A stretch of DNA of 64,000 nt. It comes from Anaerococcus murdochii (GTDB lineage Bacteria > Bacillota > Clostridia > Tissierellales > Peptoniphilaceae). Under the pieces are notes generated by a model, which was not told where the DNA came from, did not search any database, and saw only the letters and a program-made list of their open reading frames with translations. Shown here one piece after another: positions 16,446-25,309 of this stretch (positions within the stretch are counted from its first letter, which is position 1; each line of letters opens with the position of its first letter). The stretch is from contig NZ_JAIPME010000002.1 in the NCBI RefSeq assembly GCF_019957155.1, positions 2,079,001-2,143,000 of the forward strand, written 5' to 3'. The translations under genes were made by a program, and so were the position numbers.

Positions 16446-17039
16446 TTACATAATTCCAGCTTTCTCAAAACGTTTTTTGAACATTGCTTTACCTATATAT
16501 GCACCAATGACTCCTCCAATAAATGCAGTAATGATCATCCCGATAAGTGTTGGAATTGAAATTAAAGTTTGTAATTTATTTACATATTCTGGACTCATTC
16601 CCATTTTAATAATAGATTTCATATAAGATTCTTGGAACAACCACATAGGCAATGGTGAGCCAATCAACCCAATGCAAATCAATCCTGAAGATACTATTAC
16701 GCTTTTTTGACTTTTATATCCCAAAATTTTTCTAGTAATTTCTGCTAAAACTCCTGCAATAACGCAAGTTATGACAATTGTAAAAGTGCATTCTCCTATA
16801 GCAAAATATATAATCCCTGTAATTGCTATCAAAAGTAAAGCCGTTCCTGGTTTTGGCACCTTAGAGACCAACAACATGTAAATAAAATTACATATTATGC
16901 CTGTCATTGCTGGCCATAATAACCAAAGTATCGGTGAAAGTATTGGAATAATCATTACCGCCATGGATAGTGCCATATAAATCACTGAAAAAATGCCGAT
17001 GTTAACTAAATCTTTTGTTTTTAATTTTGTTTCATTCAT
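16446..17039 (-). CDS. ECF transporter S component (TIGR02185/Trep_Strep family)
   Basis: This substrate-binding membrane protein of 197 residues has about six hydrophobic segments and is typical in length and tone (KTKDLVNIGIFSVIYMAL) for the TIGR02185 S-component family. The start at 17039 was preferred because GGAGG precedes it; a longer frame to 17084 has none. The family substrate is not established. Its coupling to YbtPQ-like half-transporters and a MATE pump hints at a siderophore or small metal chelate. Confidence 0.8.
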   Translation of the reverse strand: MNETKLKTKDLVNIGIFSVIYMALSMAVMIIPILSPILWLLWPAMTGIICNFIYMLLVSKVPKPGTALLLIAITGIIYFAIGECTFTIVITCVIAGVLAEITRKILGYKSQKSVIVSSGLICIGLIGSPLPMWLFQESYMKSIIKMGMSPEYVNKLQTLISIPTLIGMIITAFIGGVIGAYIGKAMFKKRFEKAGIM

Positions 17040-17070
17040 TTGAATACCTCCTTTTAAATTTTTATATTTA

Positions 17071-17117
17071 TTTACCAGTTGCAATATGATTGATTCAAAA
17101 TAATCTTTACTGGTAAA
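17071..17117 (-). promoter_or_regulatory. Inverted repeat TTTACCAGT/ACTGGTAAA upstream of the ECF operon
   Basis: A perfect 9-bp inverted repeat (17071-17079 and 17109-17117) is separated by 29 bases. It lies between the TetR terminator and the S-component start, where the operon promoter must be. The spacing would suit two bound repressor dimers or a looped dimer pair, so it is a candidate TetR operator. Confidence 0.45.
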
Positions 17118-17156
17118 TGTTTCTTATTTTTGTTTACTTTCCATAAAACGCAGAAA

Positions 17157-17175
17157 ATCGGGATTAACCCGATTT
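17157..17175 (-). terminator. Short hairpin terminator after tetR
   Basis: Minus-strand AATCGGG and CCCGATT pair around a five-base loop and are followed by TTTTC. It ends the TetR message shortly after its stop at 17210 and leaves the ECF operon dependent on its own promoter. The T-run is short, so termination may be partial. Confidence 0.6.
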
Positions 17176-17209
17176 CAAAATTTATTATTTTTAATTTTAT
17201 ATTATGTTT

Positions 17210-17821
17210 TCATTTAATAATCCTCCTCCAACCAAAATTCATTGCTGCCTCCATCATATCGATAAAATTTAAGGCTTCATTATATGGATACCTATGTGTG
17301 ATTACCTCAAATAAAGGCGTACATGCCATTGTATAAAGAACATGAAGTTCATCATCATTCAAATCATTTACTTCTATTTTTTTTTCTTTAAGAACCTCAA
17401 TTAATTTCTTAGCACCCTGCACTTCGAGATTCACTAAATCATGACGAATTGATTCAAATTCCGTACCCTGAGAACAGTTAAACAGAAGATTAACTATAGG
17501 ATCGTTTTGGTAAATAAATTCCAATAATTCCCTATTACTATCATCAGATTTTTCTCCAAAAGCTTGTAAACCATTTACTTTAATTTCTTCAATCGCTTGA
17601 TTTGTCAATTCTTTACTTCTTCTGTATAAGTGATTAAGTATAGGACTTACAAGTACCTTAAAAATATCTTCTTTAGATTTAAAATGCTTATATATTGCAC
17701 CAGGTGTAATTCCTGCATTTTTAGCAATAGTGCGAATAGAAGCATCTTCGAATCCATACTCTGTAAACTCGCTTTTTGCACTTTTTAATATTTTCTTTAT
17801 TGTAACATCTTTGTCTCTCAG
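17210..17821 (-). CDS. TetR-family transcriptional regulator, apparent CTG start
   Basis: The N-terminal helix-turn-helix is classic TetR (ILKSAKSEFTEYGFEDASI, then IAKNAGITPGAIYKHFKSKE), followed by a helical ligand-binding domain, for 203 residues in total. The first conventional start (TTG at 17608) falls after the DNA-binding domain. The only long-frame option is CTG at 17819-17821, nine bases after GGAGG and just below an in-frame TGA, with TTA as the codon before. It is the first gene of the cluster and is likely the repressor of the ECF/ABC/MATE operon. Confidence 0.8.
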   Translation of the reverse strand: MRDKDVTIKKILKSAKSEFTEYGFEDASIRTIAKNAGITPGAIYKHFKSKEDIFKVLVSPILNHLYRRSKELTNQAIEEIKVNGLQAFGEKSDDSNRELLEFIYQNDPIVNLLFNCSQGTEFESIRHDLVNLEVQGAKKLIEVLKEKKIEVNDLNDDELHVLYTMACTPLFEVITHRYPYNEALNFIDMMEAAMNFGWRRIIK

Positions 17822-17931
17822 TAAGTTTCACCTCCCAAATTAAGATAACACCGTTTACTTTATTTTAGCATAAAGAAACTAATGAAGTCAATAATCGCTA
17901 TCAAATATATTTTTTTATGATAACATTTTAT

Positions 17932-18054
17932 TTAATTCTCTATAAATTGTCTTGTTAGGTCTGCTACTAATCTCCTTTCTAGATCAACCATACAATCATG
18001 ACACACATTGTCTAAAACAACTATTTTAGATTTATACAACTTATCTGATTCCAT
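17932..18054 (-). CDS. Unrecognised 40-residue ORF
   Basis: This ATG-initiated frame (MESDKLYKSKIVVLD, then a CHDC pair and DLERRLVADLTRQF) lies in the 514-base gap between tetR and the IS110 transposase. The composition looks protein-like but there is no clear ribosome site. It may be a truncated gene. The rest of this gap (17822-17931 and 18055-18290) holds the tetR leader and AT-rich sequence in which I see nothing else. Confidence 0.25.
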   Translation of the reverse strand: MESDKLYKSKIVVLDNVCHDCMVDLERRLVADLTRQFIEN

Positions 18055-18335
18055 TACTGATTAGCAGAATAAACAATTGTCATTTTTAGAATATATTGTT
18101 AGTATTGAAATATTCCTTGAAATCTATTCTATGTTGTTTATTAGCTTCGATAAGTGCGGTATAATTAACAGAACTGAATAAACGCTTAACGCTTATAACT
18201 TTAATAGACCAACTAAGGAAGTCAATAGTTATTTTAAAAATTTTTTTGAAAAATTTTTAAGTCACAAAACTTAAAAATGTGCATAGCAAATAAGCCTCAT
18301 ACACTTTCATTTTTTGAGGCAACACTTTTAAAAGT

Positions 18336-19613
18336 TTATGCGACTAACTTACTCTTTTCTCGAATTAGTTTTTGATGTTCTTCGGGTGTTCTTAATTCAA
18401 ATGATTTTTGGTTTCTGAGAACAGCAAAAATAATTTGAACCATCTTTCGCATAATTGCACACATTACAACTTTGTATGGTTTTTCAGCTATCTTCTTTTC
18501 AAAATAAGCACGCATAACAGGATTTAAATACTCTCGGTTGCGATTTGGATACACATTAGATTTAGCCAGCATATGGAGAATTGAGCGAACATGAGGTGAT
18601 CCTCTTTTAGAGATTTTATTGTTTTTCCTATTGTATGTTCCACTTTGAGTTACTCCTGGATCCAATCCAAAGAAGGCAACTAATTCTTTCGGTTTCGAGA
18701 AATTGGATATATCTCCAAGCTCTGATAAAACAACATATGCTGTATACTCTCCAACTCCTGGAATACTTTGTAAAAGCACTATTTCTTTATGAAACTTTTC
18801 ATCTAAAAGAGATAGTCTTTTGATTTCATCATCGATTGCTTTCAAAGCTTCCTGTAAACTGAAAATAACCCTTACAGTTGTTTGAATAAGTACTGCTGAA
18901 CTAAGGCTTACTATACAAACTTCAATAGATTTTTCAGCAGCTTTCAATAGTTTTTCATATTTTACTTCGGCATAGGAGCTGCTTTTATGTGAATTTTCTT
19001 TTATCAGTTGAATAATATCTTGCTTATTTTCAGGAGATAATACTTCCTGTATAGTAGGATATTTTTCAAGCAAAGACAAAGGTGTTTTCCCTTGCAAATC
19101 CGTAAATACTTTCTTGAAATCTGGAAAGGAAATATCTAAAAAAGCGATTAATCGGTTGATGTGTTCCACAATTTCATCCGTCAATCCTTTATGCTGTCTG
19201 CAAAGCTTTTTGATACTGTTAACGGTATCTGAGTGTGTAATTGTTTCGTTGTAATTCTTAATACGATATAGCAACGCTATATTATATGCATCTGTTTTAT
19301 CTGATTTAATTTTTCGGATATTGATATTTTTCAATGCTCCACTTTGAATCGGATTAATTACAATGACTTCGTAATTATGCTTACGGAAAAAATTAGCTAA
19401 AATTTGATGATAGTGTGCAGTAGCTTCCATGATAATTACTGCTGTGTCTTTGTACTCATCTTCTACCTTTTCAAGTACATAGATGAGCGACTTCATACCA
19501 GTAATATCATTAGAAATTTTAAGTCTTTTGATGATGTCATTATTAGGTGATAGAATACAGATATCACTGAAAGCTTTACTCACATCAATTCCTACAACAA
19601 TTTTTTCTGACAT
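18336..19613 (-). CDS. IS110-family transposase (DEDD)
   Basis: This 425-residue protein has the N-terminal DEDD_Tnp_IS110 domain, with acidic residues in VVGIDVSKA (Asp10 region), IIMEATAHYH and KSDKTDAYNIALLY. The C-terminal Transposase_20 domain has LQSIPGVGEYTAYVVLSELG, FFGLDPGVTQSG and the catalytic serine region KRGSPHVRS. The length is normal and the gene looks intact. IS110 enzymes are recombinases guided by a bridge RNA made from the element end. The start at 19613 has an AGGAGG site. Confidence 0.92.
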   Translation of the reverse strand: MSEKIVVGIDVSKAFSDICILSPNNDIIKRLKISNDITGMKSLIYVLEKVEDEYKDTAVIIMEATAHYHQILANFFRKHNYEVIVINPIQSGALKNINIRKIKSDKTDAYNIALLYRIKNYNETITHSDTVNSIKKLCRQHKGLTDEIVEHINRLIAFLDISFPDFKKVFTDLQGKTPLSLLEKYPTIQEVLSPENKQDIIQLIKENSHKSSSYAEVKYEKLLKAAEKSIEVCIVSLSSAVLIQTTVRVIFSLQEALKAIDDEIKRLSLLDEKFHKEIVLLQSIPGVGEYTAYVVLSELGDISNFSKPKELVAFFGLDPGVTQSGTYNRKNNKISKRGSPHVRSILHMLAKSNVYPNRNREYLNPVMRAYFEKKIAEKPYKVVMCAIMRKMVQIIFAVLRNQKSFELRTPEEHQKLIREKSKLVA

Positions 19614-19689
19614 AATATACCTCCTATAATTTGGGATGCCCTGTTAATCCAAAACCACAACAGGCTCACGAGTTATACAGGTAATCAAT

Positions 19690-19845
19690 AAATGAACCTA
19701 ACCAACCGAAAAGATGAAAGGCAATGGAATGAGGGTGGAGTCTACCAAATGAGTAATTCCTAAATTGGAAACCCAGCAAGCACATAAAACAATCCCATTT
19801 CATCCCTAATATCTATAATTTTATCATAGATGATTAGGTTCATTT
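19690..19845 (-). ncRNA. Candidate IS110 bridge RNA
   Basis: The non-coding region upstream of the transposase is bounded by a perfect 12-bp inverted repeat (AAATGAACCTAA at 19690-19701 and TTAGGTTCATTT at 19834-19845). Inside, GATGAAA (19713-19719) pairs with TTTCATC (19798-19804), with nearby CAATGG facing CCATT. This places a large structured RNA where IS110-group elements encode the bridge RNA that binds target and donor DNA. The guide loops cannot be assigned without the target site. Confidence 0.5.
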
Positions 19846-19898
19846 TTAAGAACTATGCTTAAAGCTGTTCTTATACTATTAGTATATGAGCAAGCACA

Positions 19899-19994
19899 GT
19901 AAGTGAGTACCCACTTACGAAAAATTGATGAAGCAGAACCTTTATGGACTGCTTCTTTTTTTTATCAATTTTACCTTGTTAGGGAGAACCCTAA
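19899..19994 (+). other. Candidate origin of transfer (oriT) region
   Basis: Three nested palindromes lie just before mobC. They are GTAAGTG/CACTTAC (19899-19918), a compound stem AAAATTGAT-GAAGCAG paired with CTGCTTC-T8-ATCAATTTT (19921-19972), and TTAGGG/CCCTAA (19979-19994). Relaxase operons usually have oriT directly upstream, with a nic site beside such repeats. The GAAGCAG stem with eight T residues could also act as a terminator. The nic position is not identified. Confidence 0.5.
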
Positions 19995-20026
19995 GACCCC
20001 AATAATTTATGATAAGGAGATATACT

Positions 20027-20383
20027 ATGGATAATAGAAAAAGAAATAATCAACTAAAAATATATTTAACAGATGAAGAAAAAGAAGTTTTTGAAAAGAA
20101 AATGAAACTTGCTAATTGCAAAACTATGTCCCATTTTCTTAGAAAATGTGTATTGGAAAAAGAGATTTATGTTGTTGATTTAGAACCATTTAGAAACCTA
20201 CAATGGCTACTTTCGAATGCAACAAATAATATAAATCAGATTGCAAAAGCTACTAATACAACTGGTGTGATTTACAAAAATGAAATTGAATCTATGAATA
20301 ATCAGATAGAAAAATTATCAAAAGAAATATGGCAGATCTATTCCCTACTTCTTAATAAATCAAAAGAAAGTTCTGGTGATTAG
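20027..20383 (+). CDS. mobC: MobC-like relaxosome accessory protein
   Basis: This 118-residue protein begins with a ribbon-helix-helix-like segment (KIYLTDEEKEVFEKKMKLA, then MSHFLRKCVLEKEIYV). The MobC-type LLSNATNNINQIAKATN motif follows, ending in a coiled coil. MobC proteins bind oriT and help the relaxase open it. The ATG at 20027 has AAGGAGA upstream; a longer start at 20009 contains that site and is rejected. It ends two bases before the relaxase ATG, so the two are co-translated. It is on the plus strand, opposite to its neighbours. Confidence 0.85.
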   Translation: MDNRKRNNQLKIYLTDEEKEVFEKKMKLANCKTMSHFLRKCVLEKEIYVVDLEPFRNLQWLLSNATNNINQIAKATNTTGVIYKNEIESMNNQIEKLSKEIWQIYSLLLNKSKESSGD

Positions 20384-20384
20384 T

Positions 20385-21716
20385 ATGGCAATTACAAAAA
20401 TACATCCTATAAAATCAACTTTAAATTTGGCAATAGATTATATAACTAAGAGTGAAAAAACTGATGAAAAAATCTTGGTATCTTCCTTCAAATGCCATCC
20501 ATCTACTGCTCATATTCAATTTATGAAAACACGAGAAGACAATGATACTAAGGGTACAGTTTTGGCTAGACATTTGATTCAATCTTTTCTACCAGGCGAG
20601 GTTGATCCTATAAAAGCTCACGAAATAGGAATGGAATTATGTAAGAAAATTTTAAAAGAAGATTATGAATTTGTTCTTGCAACTCATATAGATAGAGGGC
20701 ATATCCACAACCATGTTATTTTTAATAACGTTAATTACAAGACTGGTAAATGCTACCAATCTAATAAAAAATCTTACCATAAAATCAGGTATCAAAGTGA
20801 CGAATTATGTAAAGAAAATAAGCTTTCAGTCATTGATGAATATTATGAAGCTTACAAAAGAAAATATAAAACTGCTGGTAAATCTTGGTATGAATTTGAC
20901 CAAAGTAAGAAAGGAAGTTCCTGGAAATCTAAACTGCAATTTGATATAGATAGAATGATTAATAAGTCTAAATCGTGGGAAGAGTTTTTAGAAAATATGA
21001 AATCTCTTGATTATGAAATTAAATTTGGTAAACACATTGCTTTTCGTCATAAAGATAAGCAAAGATTTACAAGAGCAAAGACTATCGGAGAAGATTATAC
21101 TGAGGAAAAAATCAAAGAAAGAATAGATTTAGCTATCAAAAACAAAGCTAATCCTACTAAAAAGCGTGTAGGAAATGTTATTGATATATCTACTAATAAA
21201 AAAGCTCAATCCTCAAAAGGTTATGAAGTTTGGGCAAGAAAACATAATATCAAAACAATGGCTGATTCAATAATTAAATTAAGAGAACAAGGAATTAATT
21301 CAATTACTCAACTCGATGATCTAATCAAAAAATCTGCAGATGATAGACAAGATTTGTTAGATAAAATAAAGAAAATTGAAACTGAAATGAAGTGTTTGTC
21401 TCAAGATATGGAAAATATAAATACTATAAATAAGCATCGTGAAATCTATAAATACCACAAGAAAAATCCTGATGATAAACAATTTGCAGAAGAATATTAT
21501 AGTGAGCTTTCCATCTACAAAATAGCTGCTAAAGAAATCTTAGAAAACTATAAAAAACTACCAAACACAAAAGAAATACTATCAAACCTCGATAAATTGC
21601 AAGAAAAAAAGAACACCCTTATGCAAGAGTATTCTTTGAATAAAGAACAATTTTCTGACCTTGTTCTGTATAGAAAAAACTATGAAAATTATTATGGGAA
21701 AGAGGTGGAGAGGTAA
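20385..21716 (+). CDS. mobA: MOBP-type relaxase
   Basis: The 443-residue protein starts MAITKIHPIKSTLNLAIDYI, has a tyrosine-bearing N-terminus and shows the metal-binding histidine triad HIDRGHIHNHVIFNNV of PF03432 relaxases. A long coiled coil makes up the last 150 residues. It nicks oriT and leads single-stranded DNA transfer. There is no coupling protein or type IV secretion gene in the window, so the unit is mobilizable and needs a helper element. The start at 20385 was preferred over GTG at 20376. Confidence 0.9.
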   Translation: MAITKIHPIKSTLNLAIDYITKSEKTDEKILVSSFKCHPSTAHIQFMKTREDNDTKGTVLARHLIQSFLPGEVDPIKAHEIGMELCKKILKEDYEFVLATHIDRGHIHNHVIFNNVNYKTGKCYQSNKKSYHKIRYQSDELCKENKLSVIDEYYEAYKRKYKTAGKSWYEFDQSKKGSSWKSKLQFDIDRMINKSKSWEEFLENMKSLDYEIKFGKHIAFRHKDKQRFTRAKTIGEDYTEEKIKERIDLAIKNKANPTKKRVGNVIDISTNKKAQSSKGYEVWARKHNIKTMADSIIKLREQGINSITQLDDLIKKSADDRQDLLDKIKKIETEMKCLSQDMENINTINKHREIYKYHKKNPDDKQFAEEYYSELSIYKIAAKEILENYKKLPNTKEILSNLDKLQEKKNTLMQEYSLNKEQFSDLVLYRKNYENYYGKEVER

Positions 21717-21737
21717 AATACTCCACTTTAATTACTA

Positions 21738-24311
21738 TCATTCCCATTCAAATAGAGTGTTAAGTTCCTTATATTCTTCTTCGTATTTATCTTGATTTAT
21801 AGAGGCTCTTAATTTTTCATCATCAATTCCTATAATTTCACCTATTTCACTTTTAATAAATAGATCAGGATATTTATCTAATAAAAATATTGCCATGGTT
21901 CTTGAAAATCCTAAATTTTGTATATCGATTATTTTTGGATTAGTAGTTCCATAATCAATATACTCTTCCCAATCACACTCAAGATCTAAATCGCATGAAC
22001 GTAATATTGATTGATAATTACCTACATAGGTTTTAATCTTATATTTAATATTATTCTCTAAATTTTTAATCAAGTTATTAATAAGCGTATTAATATGAAG
22101 AGAGTTATTTTTATCAAACTTTACGTTATACATATTTCCATCTTTACGTAAACTTATATATTTATTTTCTCCAGAATTGTAATAATAGCTAATCGTTTTT
22201 TGAATTAAATATTTTAAAGGTTTAGAATTTATCCAACCTTCCATTAATGTAGCATAATAAGTTAGTTGTTCTTTGCTTCTTATCAGTGGATTATTTCCCT
22301 TGTTTTCAGTTCTTAGCCAATCGTATTCTTTACATAATATTTTTAATACTTCATAGCAACCTTCATAAGTAGTTTCTATAGGTAATAATTCTTTATTTCC
22401 ATTAAAAACCTTATTTTGAATCTCAATATTTATATCTATACCTTCTGCTAAAATATTTCCAGGTATAGAGTTTTCATTCCTAATTTTTTTCAAAATATCT
22501 AACGAGTTATTTCCTGAATCTATAAATCTATCTTTTAAAATAGAATCGCTATTAACTGTATCATGATATAATAAAATATTACCATACATTTCTATGATTT
22601 TTTTGTCATCTTCAGATAAACTTTTGTTAGTGTACTCATTCTTTGTATAGTAGTTGGCTATATTCTTATATAAATTCTTGTTATTTTTCATTAATATAAT
22701 TGGCTCAACTTCTTTAATATTTTTATTCCTAAGAATTTGAACTTTTTTTTCATCTTTCCAATAACCTTCTTGATTATAAAGATTAACACAAAATATATTA
22801 CCCGATAAATCTTTACTTAGTCTCCCTGCCCTACCCGCTAAATTCCAAAAATCAACATTGGTCATATTTGATAATCCAATTTTTTCACTTAAAATAAAGA
22901 TATTTTTTGCGGGTAGATTTACTCCTTCTAAGAGTGTTGAAGTACAAAAAATAATTTTTATAAATCCTAATTTATATAGCTCTTCAACTTTTATTTTTAT
23001 TTCTTCAGGAATTCCACCAAAATGATATGCAATGCCTTTTTTCAAGCAATATTTAAGATAATACTGCTCATGAACTTTTTCGTTTATTATATCAACTAGT
23101 TTATCTATATAATCATTTTTTACTTCTTCTAAAGTTTTTGCATATTCGAATGCTGTTGATATTGTCTTTTCTATAGTATTACAATAAACTATACTTTGTC
23201 TACCACTAGAAAAAGTCTTTAATATAGTGCCCAAATCTGTAATAACATTACCAGAAAAATTTAATTTAGGAAATAATATATTATCTCCATAATCACTAAT
23301 TAAATAACTAGAGTCTGTATGACAATTAATAAAAAATCTATTTTGTGATACTGATTCAACTTTAACTGCATAACTTTCGTCGGGAGTATTATTTACCAAT
23401 TCTAAAAATACTGATGGATTAGGAATATTTGGAGATGCAAAAAATATGTTTATACTTTTTCTTTTTGCCATAACTAATGCGTGGTACATTAATGGTGTTC
23501 TAGTATCTTTTATACTCAATAACTTGTGAGCTTCATCTACAAATAAATAATCTATTTTAGGATTAGTCCCATCTAAAAAGTAAGAAATTAACCTTTCTGG
23601 TGTAAAAACAAAAATATATTTTCCATCTTTTTTCTTTAAAATTTTAGGTATTTCTGGAGAATTGATGACCTTATAACTGTATGATTTAACTAGATTTCTA
23701 ATCTTATAAGAAACTTGGTTTATGAGTGCTTTAGTCGGAACAATAAAAGCTATATTATCTGACTGATTATGTTCTTCTATTAAGTATTTAGTAAAAGCTT
23801 CAAAAATAAATGATTTTCCAAATGACGTACTTCCAGAAAAACTAAAGTGATTATTATCTTTTAATTCATTAAATATTTTAAGTTGCTCATCTGTAAAAAT
23901 TTCTTGAATTGGTGATTTGTTATATAATCTTTTAATTATTAAATCCAAATCAATTTCATCAATTCCAGTATTCTCAAATTTATTCCAAATTAGATTAATA
24001 GAAGGAAAATTTCCTAATTTGGTTAGCACATTCATAATGCTTAATTTTATAAACTGATTTTGTAAAAGTTCTTTAAACTCATATACAAGGCTTACTATTT
24101 TTAATGATAAATTTTTATGTTCAGCTTCAGACGATCTACATAGTATATCGGCAAATCTCATTAAATCAAACAATTCTTTGTCTGATAACTTAATTATAAA
24201 CTCTTCATCTAATAATTTATTACAATAATTTTTTTCTAAATTGTATATTAAATTGATCAAATATTCGTCTTTAAATGCTTTTTCTGAAAGTTCAGCAATA
24301 AGATTATTCAT
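21738..24311 (-). CDS. hamB: Hachiman defence helicase HamB
   Basis: This 857-residue superfamily 2 helicase carries motif I SGSTSFGKSFIFEAF (about residue 157), motif Ia IVPTKALINQV, DEAH box FVDEAHKLL, motif V STLLEGVNLPAKNIFI and motif VI NLAGRAGRLS. A long C-terminal region follows. It overlaps the DUF1837 gene by four bases, the HamA-HamB order of Hachiman, in which the helicase senses phage-altered DNA and controls the HamA nuclease. The gene faces the relaxase gene tail to tail with 20 bases between. All motifs appear intact. Confidence 0.88.
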   Translation of the reverse strand: MNNLIAELSEKAFKDEYLINLIYNLEKNYCNKLLDEEFIIKLSDKELFDLMRFADILCRSSEAEHKNLSLKIVSLVYEFKELLQNQFIKLSIMNVLTKLGNFPSINLIWNKFENTGIDEIDLDLIIKRLYNKSPIQEIFTDEQLKIFNELKDNNHFSFSGSTSFGKSFIFEAFTKYLIEEHNQSDNIAFIVPTKALINQVSYKIRNLVKSYSYKVINSPEIPKILKKKDGKYIFVFTPERLISYFLDGTNPKIDYLFVDEAHKLLSIKDTRTPLMYHALVMAKRKSINIFFASPNIPNPSVFLELVNNTPDESYAVKVESVSQNRFFINCHTDSSYLISDYGDNILFPKLNFSGNVITDLGTILKTFSSGRQSIVYCNTIEKTISTAFEYAKTLEEVKNDYIDKLVDIINEKVHEQYYLKYCLKKGIAYHFGGIPEEIKIKVEELYKLGFIKIIFCTSTLLEGVNLPAKNIFILSEKIGLSNMTNVDFWNLAGRAGRLSKDLSGNIFCVNLYNQEGYWKDEKKVQILRNKNIKEVEPIILMKNNKNLYKNIANYYTKNEYTNKSLSEDDKKIIEMYGNILLYHDTVNSDSILKDRFIDSGNNSLDILKKIRNENSIPGNILAEGIDINIEIQNKVFNGNKELLPIETTYEGCYEVLKILCKEYDWLRTENKGNNPLIRSKEQLTYYATLMEGWINSKPLKYLIQKTISYYYNSGENKYISLRKDGNMYNVKFDKNNSLHINTLINNLIKNLENNIKYKIKTYVGNYQSILRSCDLDLECDWEEYIDYGTTNPKIIDIQNLGFSRTMAIFLLDKYPDLFIKSEIGEIIGIDDEKLRASINQDKYEEEYKELNTLFEWE

Positions 24312-25222
24312 GTTAAAATATCCTCTAAAATTTTTCTTCTTGTATTATCTATATCAGTGAATGGAACAATGTAGACAAAAAAAGTATGCCCTAATAAATT
24401 GTTGTCATTAATTTTTTTATATACCTTATTTTCAAAAGAATCTAATTCCAAGAGAATTTTTTTCTTAACTTCATCAATAAAATCACTGCTAGTACATTTC
24501 TTCGTCTCTTCTGATATATCTATTTCATAACCAATAAAAATAGAAAAAGCATCGTCTATGTGCAATTTTTTCTCATTTTTAGATGGATATATTATAAATT
24601 CTAATATAGCCTTATCCTCATCACTCAACTCAAAATTATCAATATTTGATGATATTAAATCTTTTTCATAATTTATACCACTTTTATTTTCTCCACTAGT
24701 ATTTATCTCATTAATAAAATCATTTATAGATTTAAATGCTTCATATAAAGCATCTGATATATTTTTATATAACTTAGATTCCCCAAATATAAGTTTATAT
24801 GTTCCGTCACAATTACTCAAAAGATGCACTCCATCTGATCCATTGACATACATTTTGTTAGATGTTTTCATCTCCATTTTTGTTAAAATTTTAGGGGCAT
24901 TTAAATGACCCTCTAAAAAACAATATAAAAGCAATTCACCTAATTCACCTGTATTATTCAAGTATTCTTTAAACTTTTTACGTGCAATTTGTGATAATCT
25001 TCCAGGCTTATTTTGATATTTTGTTATATTTTTCTTGGATATAGCATAATCAATTACAGAATCTACTAATACTAAGGAAATTTGATTATAATCAAATTTC
25101 CTAGCATTTATTGGACACATAAAAATATTTAAATTCCCGTCATCTAAATTTGTACTTATAGGTATATCTTTTATATTTTGAAATATCTTAATTACATCTT
25201 TTGAATTTTGACTTACTATCAA
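24308..25222 (-). CDS. hamA: Hachiman defence protein HamA (DUF1837 nuclease)
   Basis: This 304-residue DUF1837 protein has the order expected for the HamA PD-(D/E)xK-like nuclease core: GELGELLLYCFLEG with the first acidic residues, VNGSDGVHLL and LIFGESKLYKNI with E-x-K, all near residues 92-160. HamA degrades DNA when HamB is activated. The stop overlaps the hamB start, so the two subunits are translationally coupled. The start at 25222 is the first in frame. Its placement beside a relaxase shows a defence system travelling on a mobilizable island. Confidence 0.85.
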   Translation of the reverse strand: MIVSQNSKDVIKIFQNIKDIPISTNLDDGNLNIFMCPINARKFDYNQISLVLVDSVIDYAISKKNITKYQNKPGRLSQIARKKFKEYLNNTGELGELLLYCFLEGHLNAPKILTKMEMKTSNKMYVNGSDGVHLLSNCDGTYKLIFGESKLYKNISDALYEAFKSINDFINEINTSGENKSGINYEKDLISSNIDNFELSDEDKAILEFIIYPSKNEKKLHIDDAFSIFIGYEIDISEETKKCTSSDFIDEVKKKILLELDSFENKVYKKINDNNLLGHTFFVYIVPFTDIDNTRRKILEDILT

Positions 25223-25309
25223 ATTATCACCTCCCCTTGAAACACCTCTTGTTTATATCCATAGCAACCAACTCCTGCTGATGAAAATAAAGAAATATAG
25301 GTAAGAGTA

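Larger units (their letters stand above)
18290..19860 (-). mobile_element. IS110-family insertion sequence (approximate limits)
   Basis: The element consists of the transposase gene 18336-19613, a downstream hairpin (GCCTCA/TGAGGC at 18292-18318) and about 250 non-coding bases upstream of the transposase with strong secondary structure. IS110 elements lack terminal inverted repeats, so the exact ends cannot be fixed by eye; the limits given are estimates. It lies between the tetR regulator and the mob region of the island. Confidence 0.6.

Noticed and set aside
20009..20026. Earlier ATG for mobC
   Set aside because: The added codons contain the AAGGAGA ribosome site of the start at 20027.
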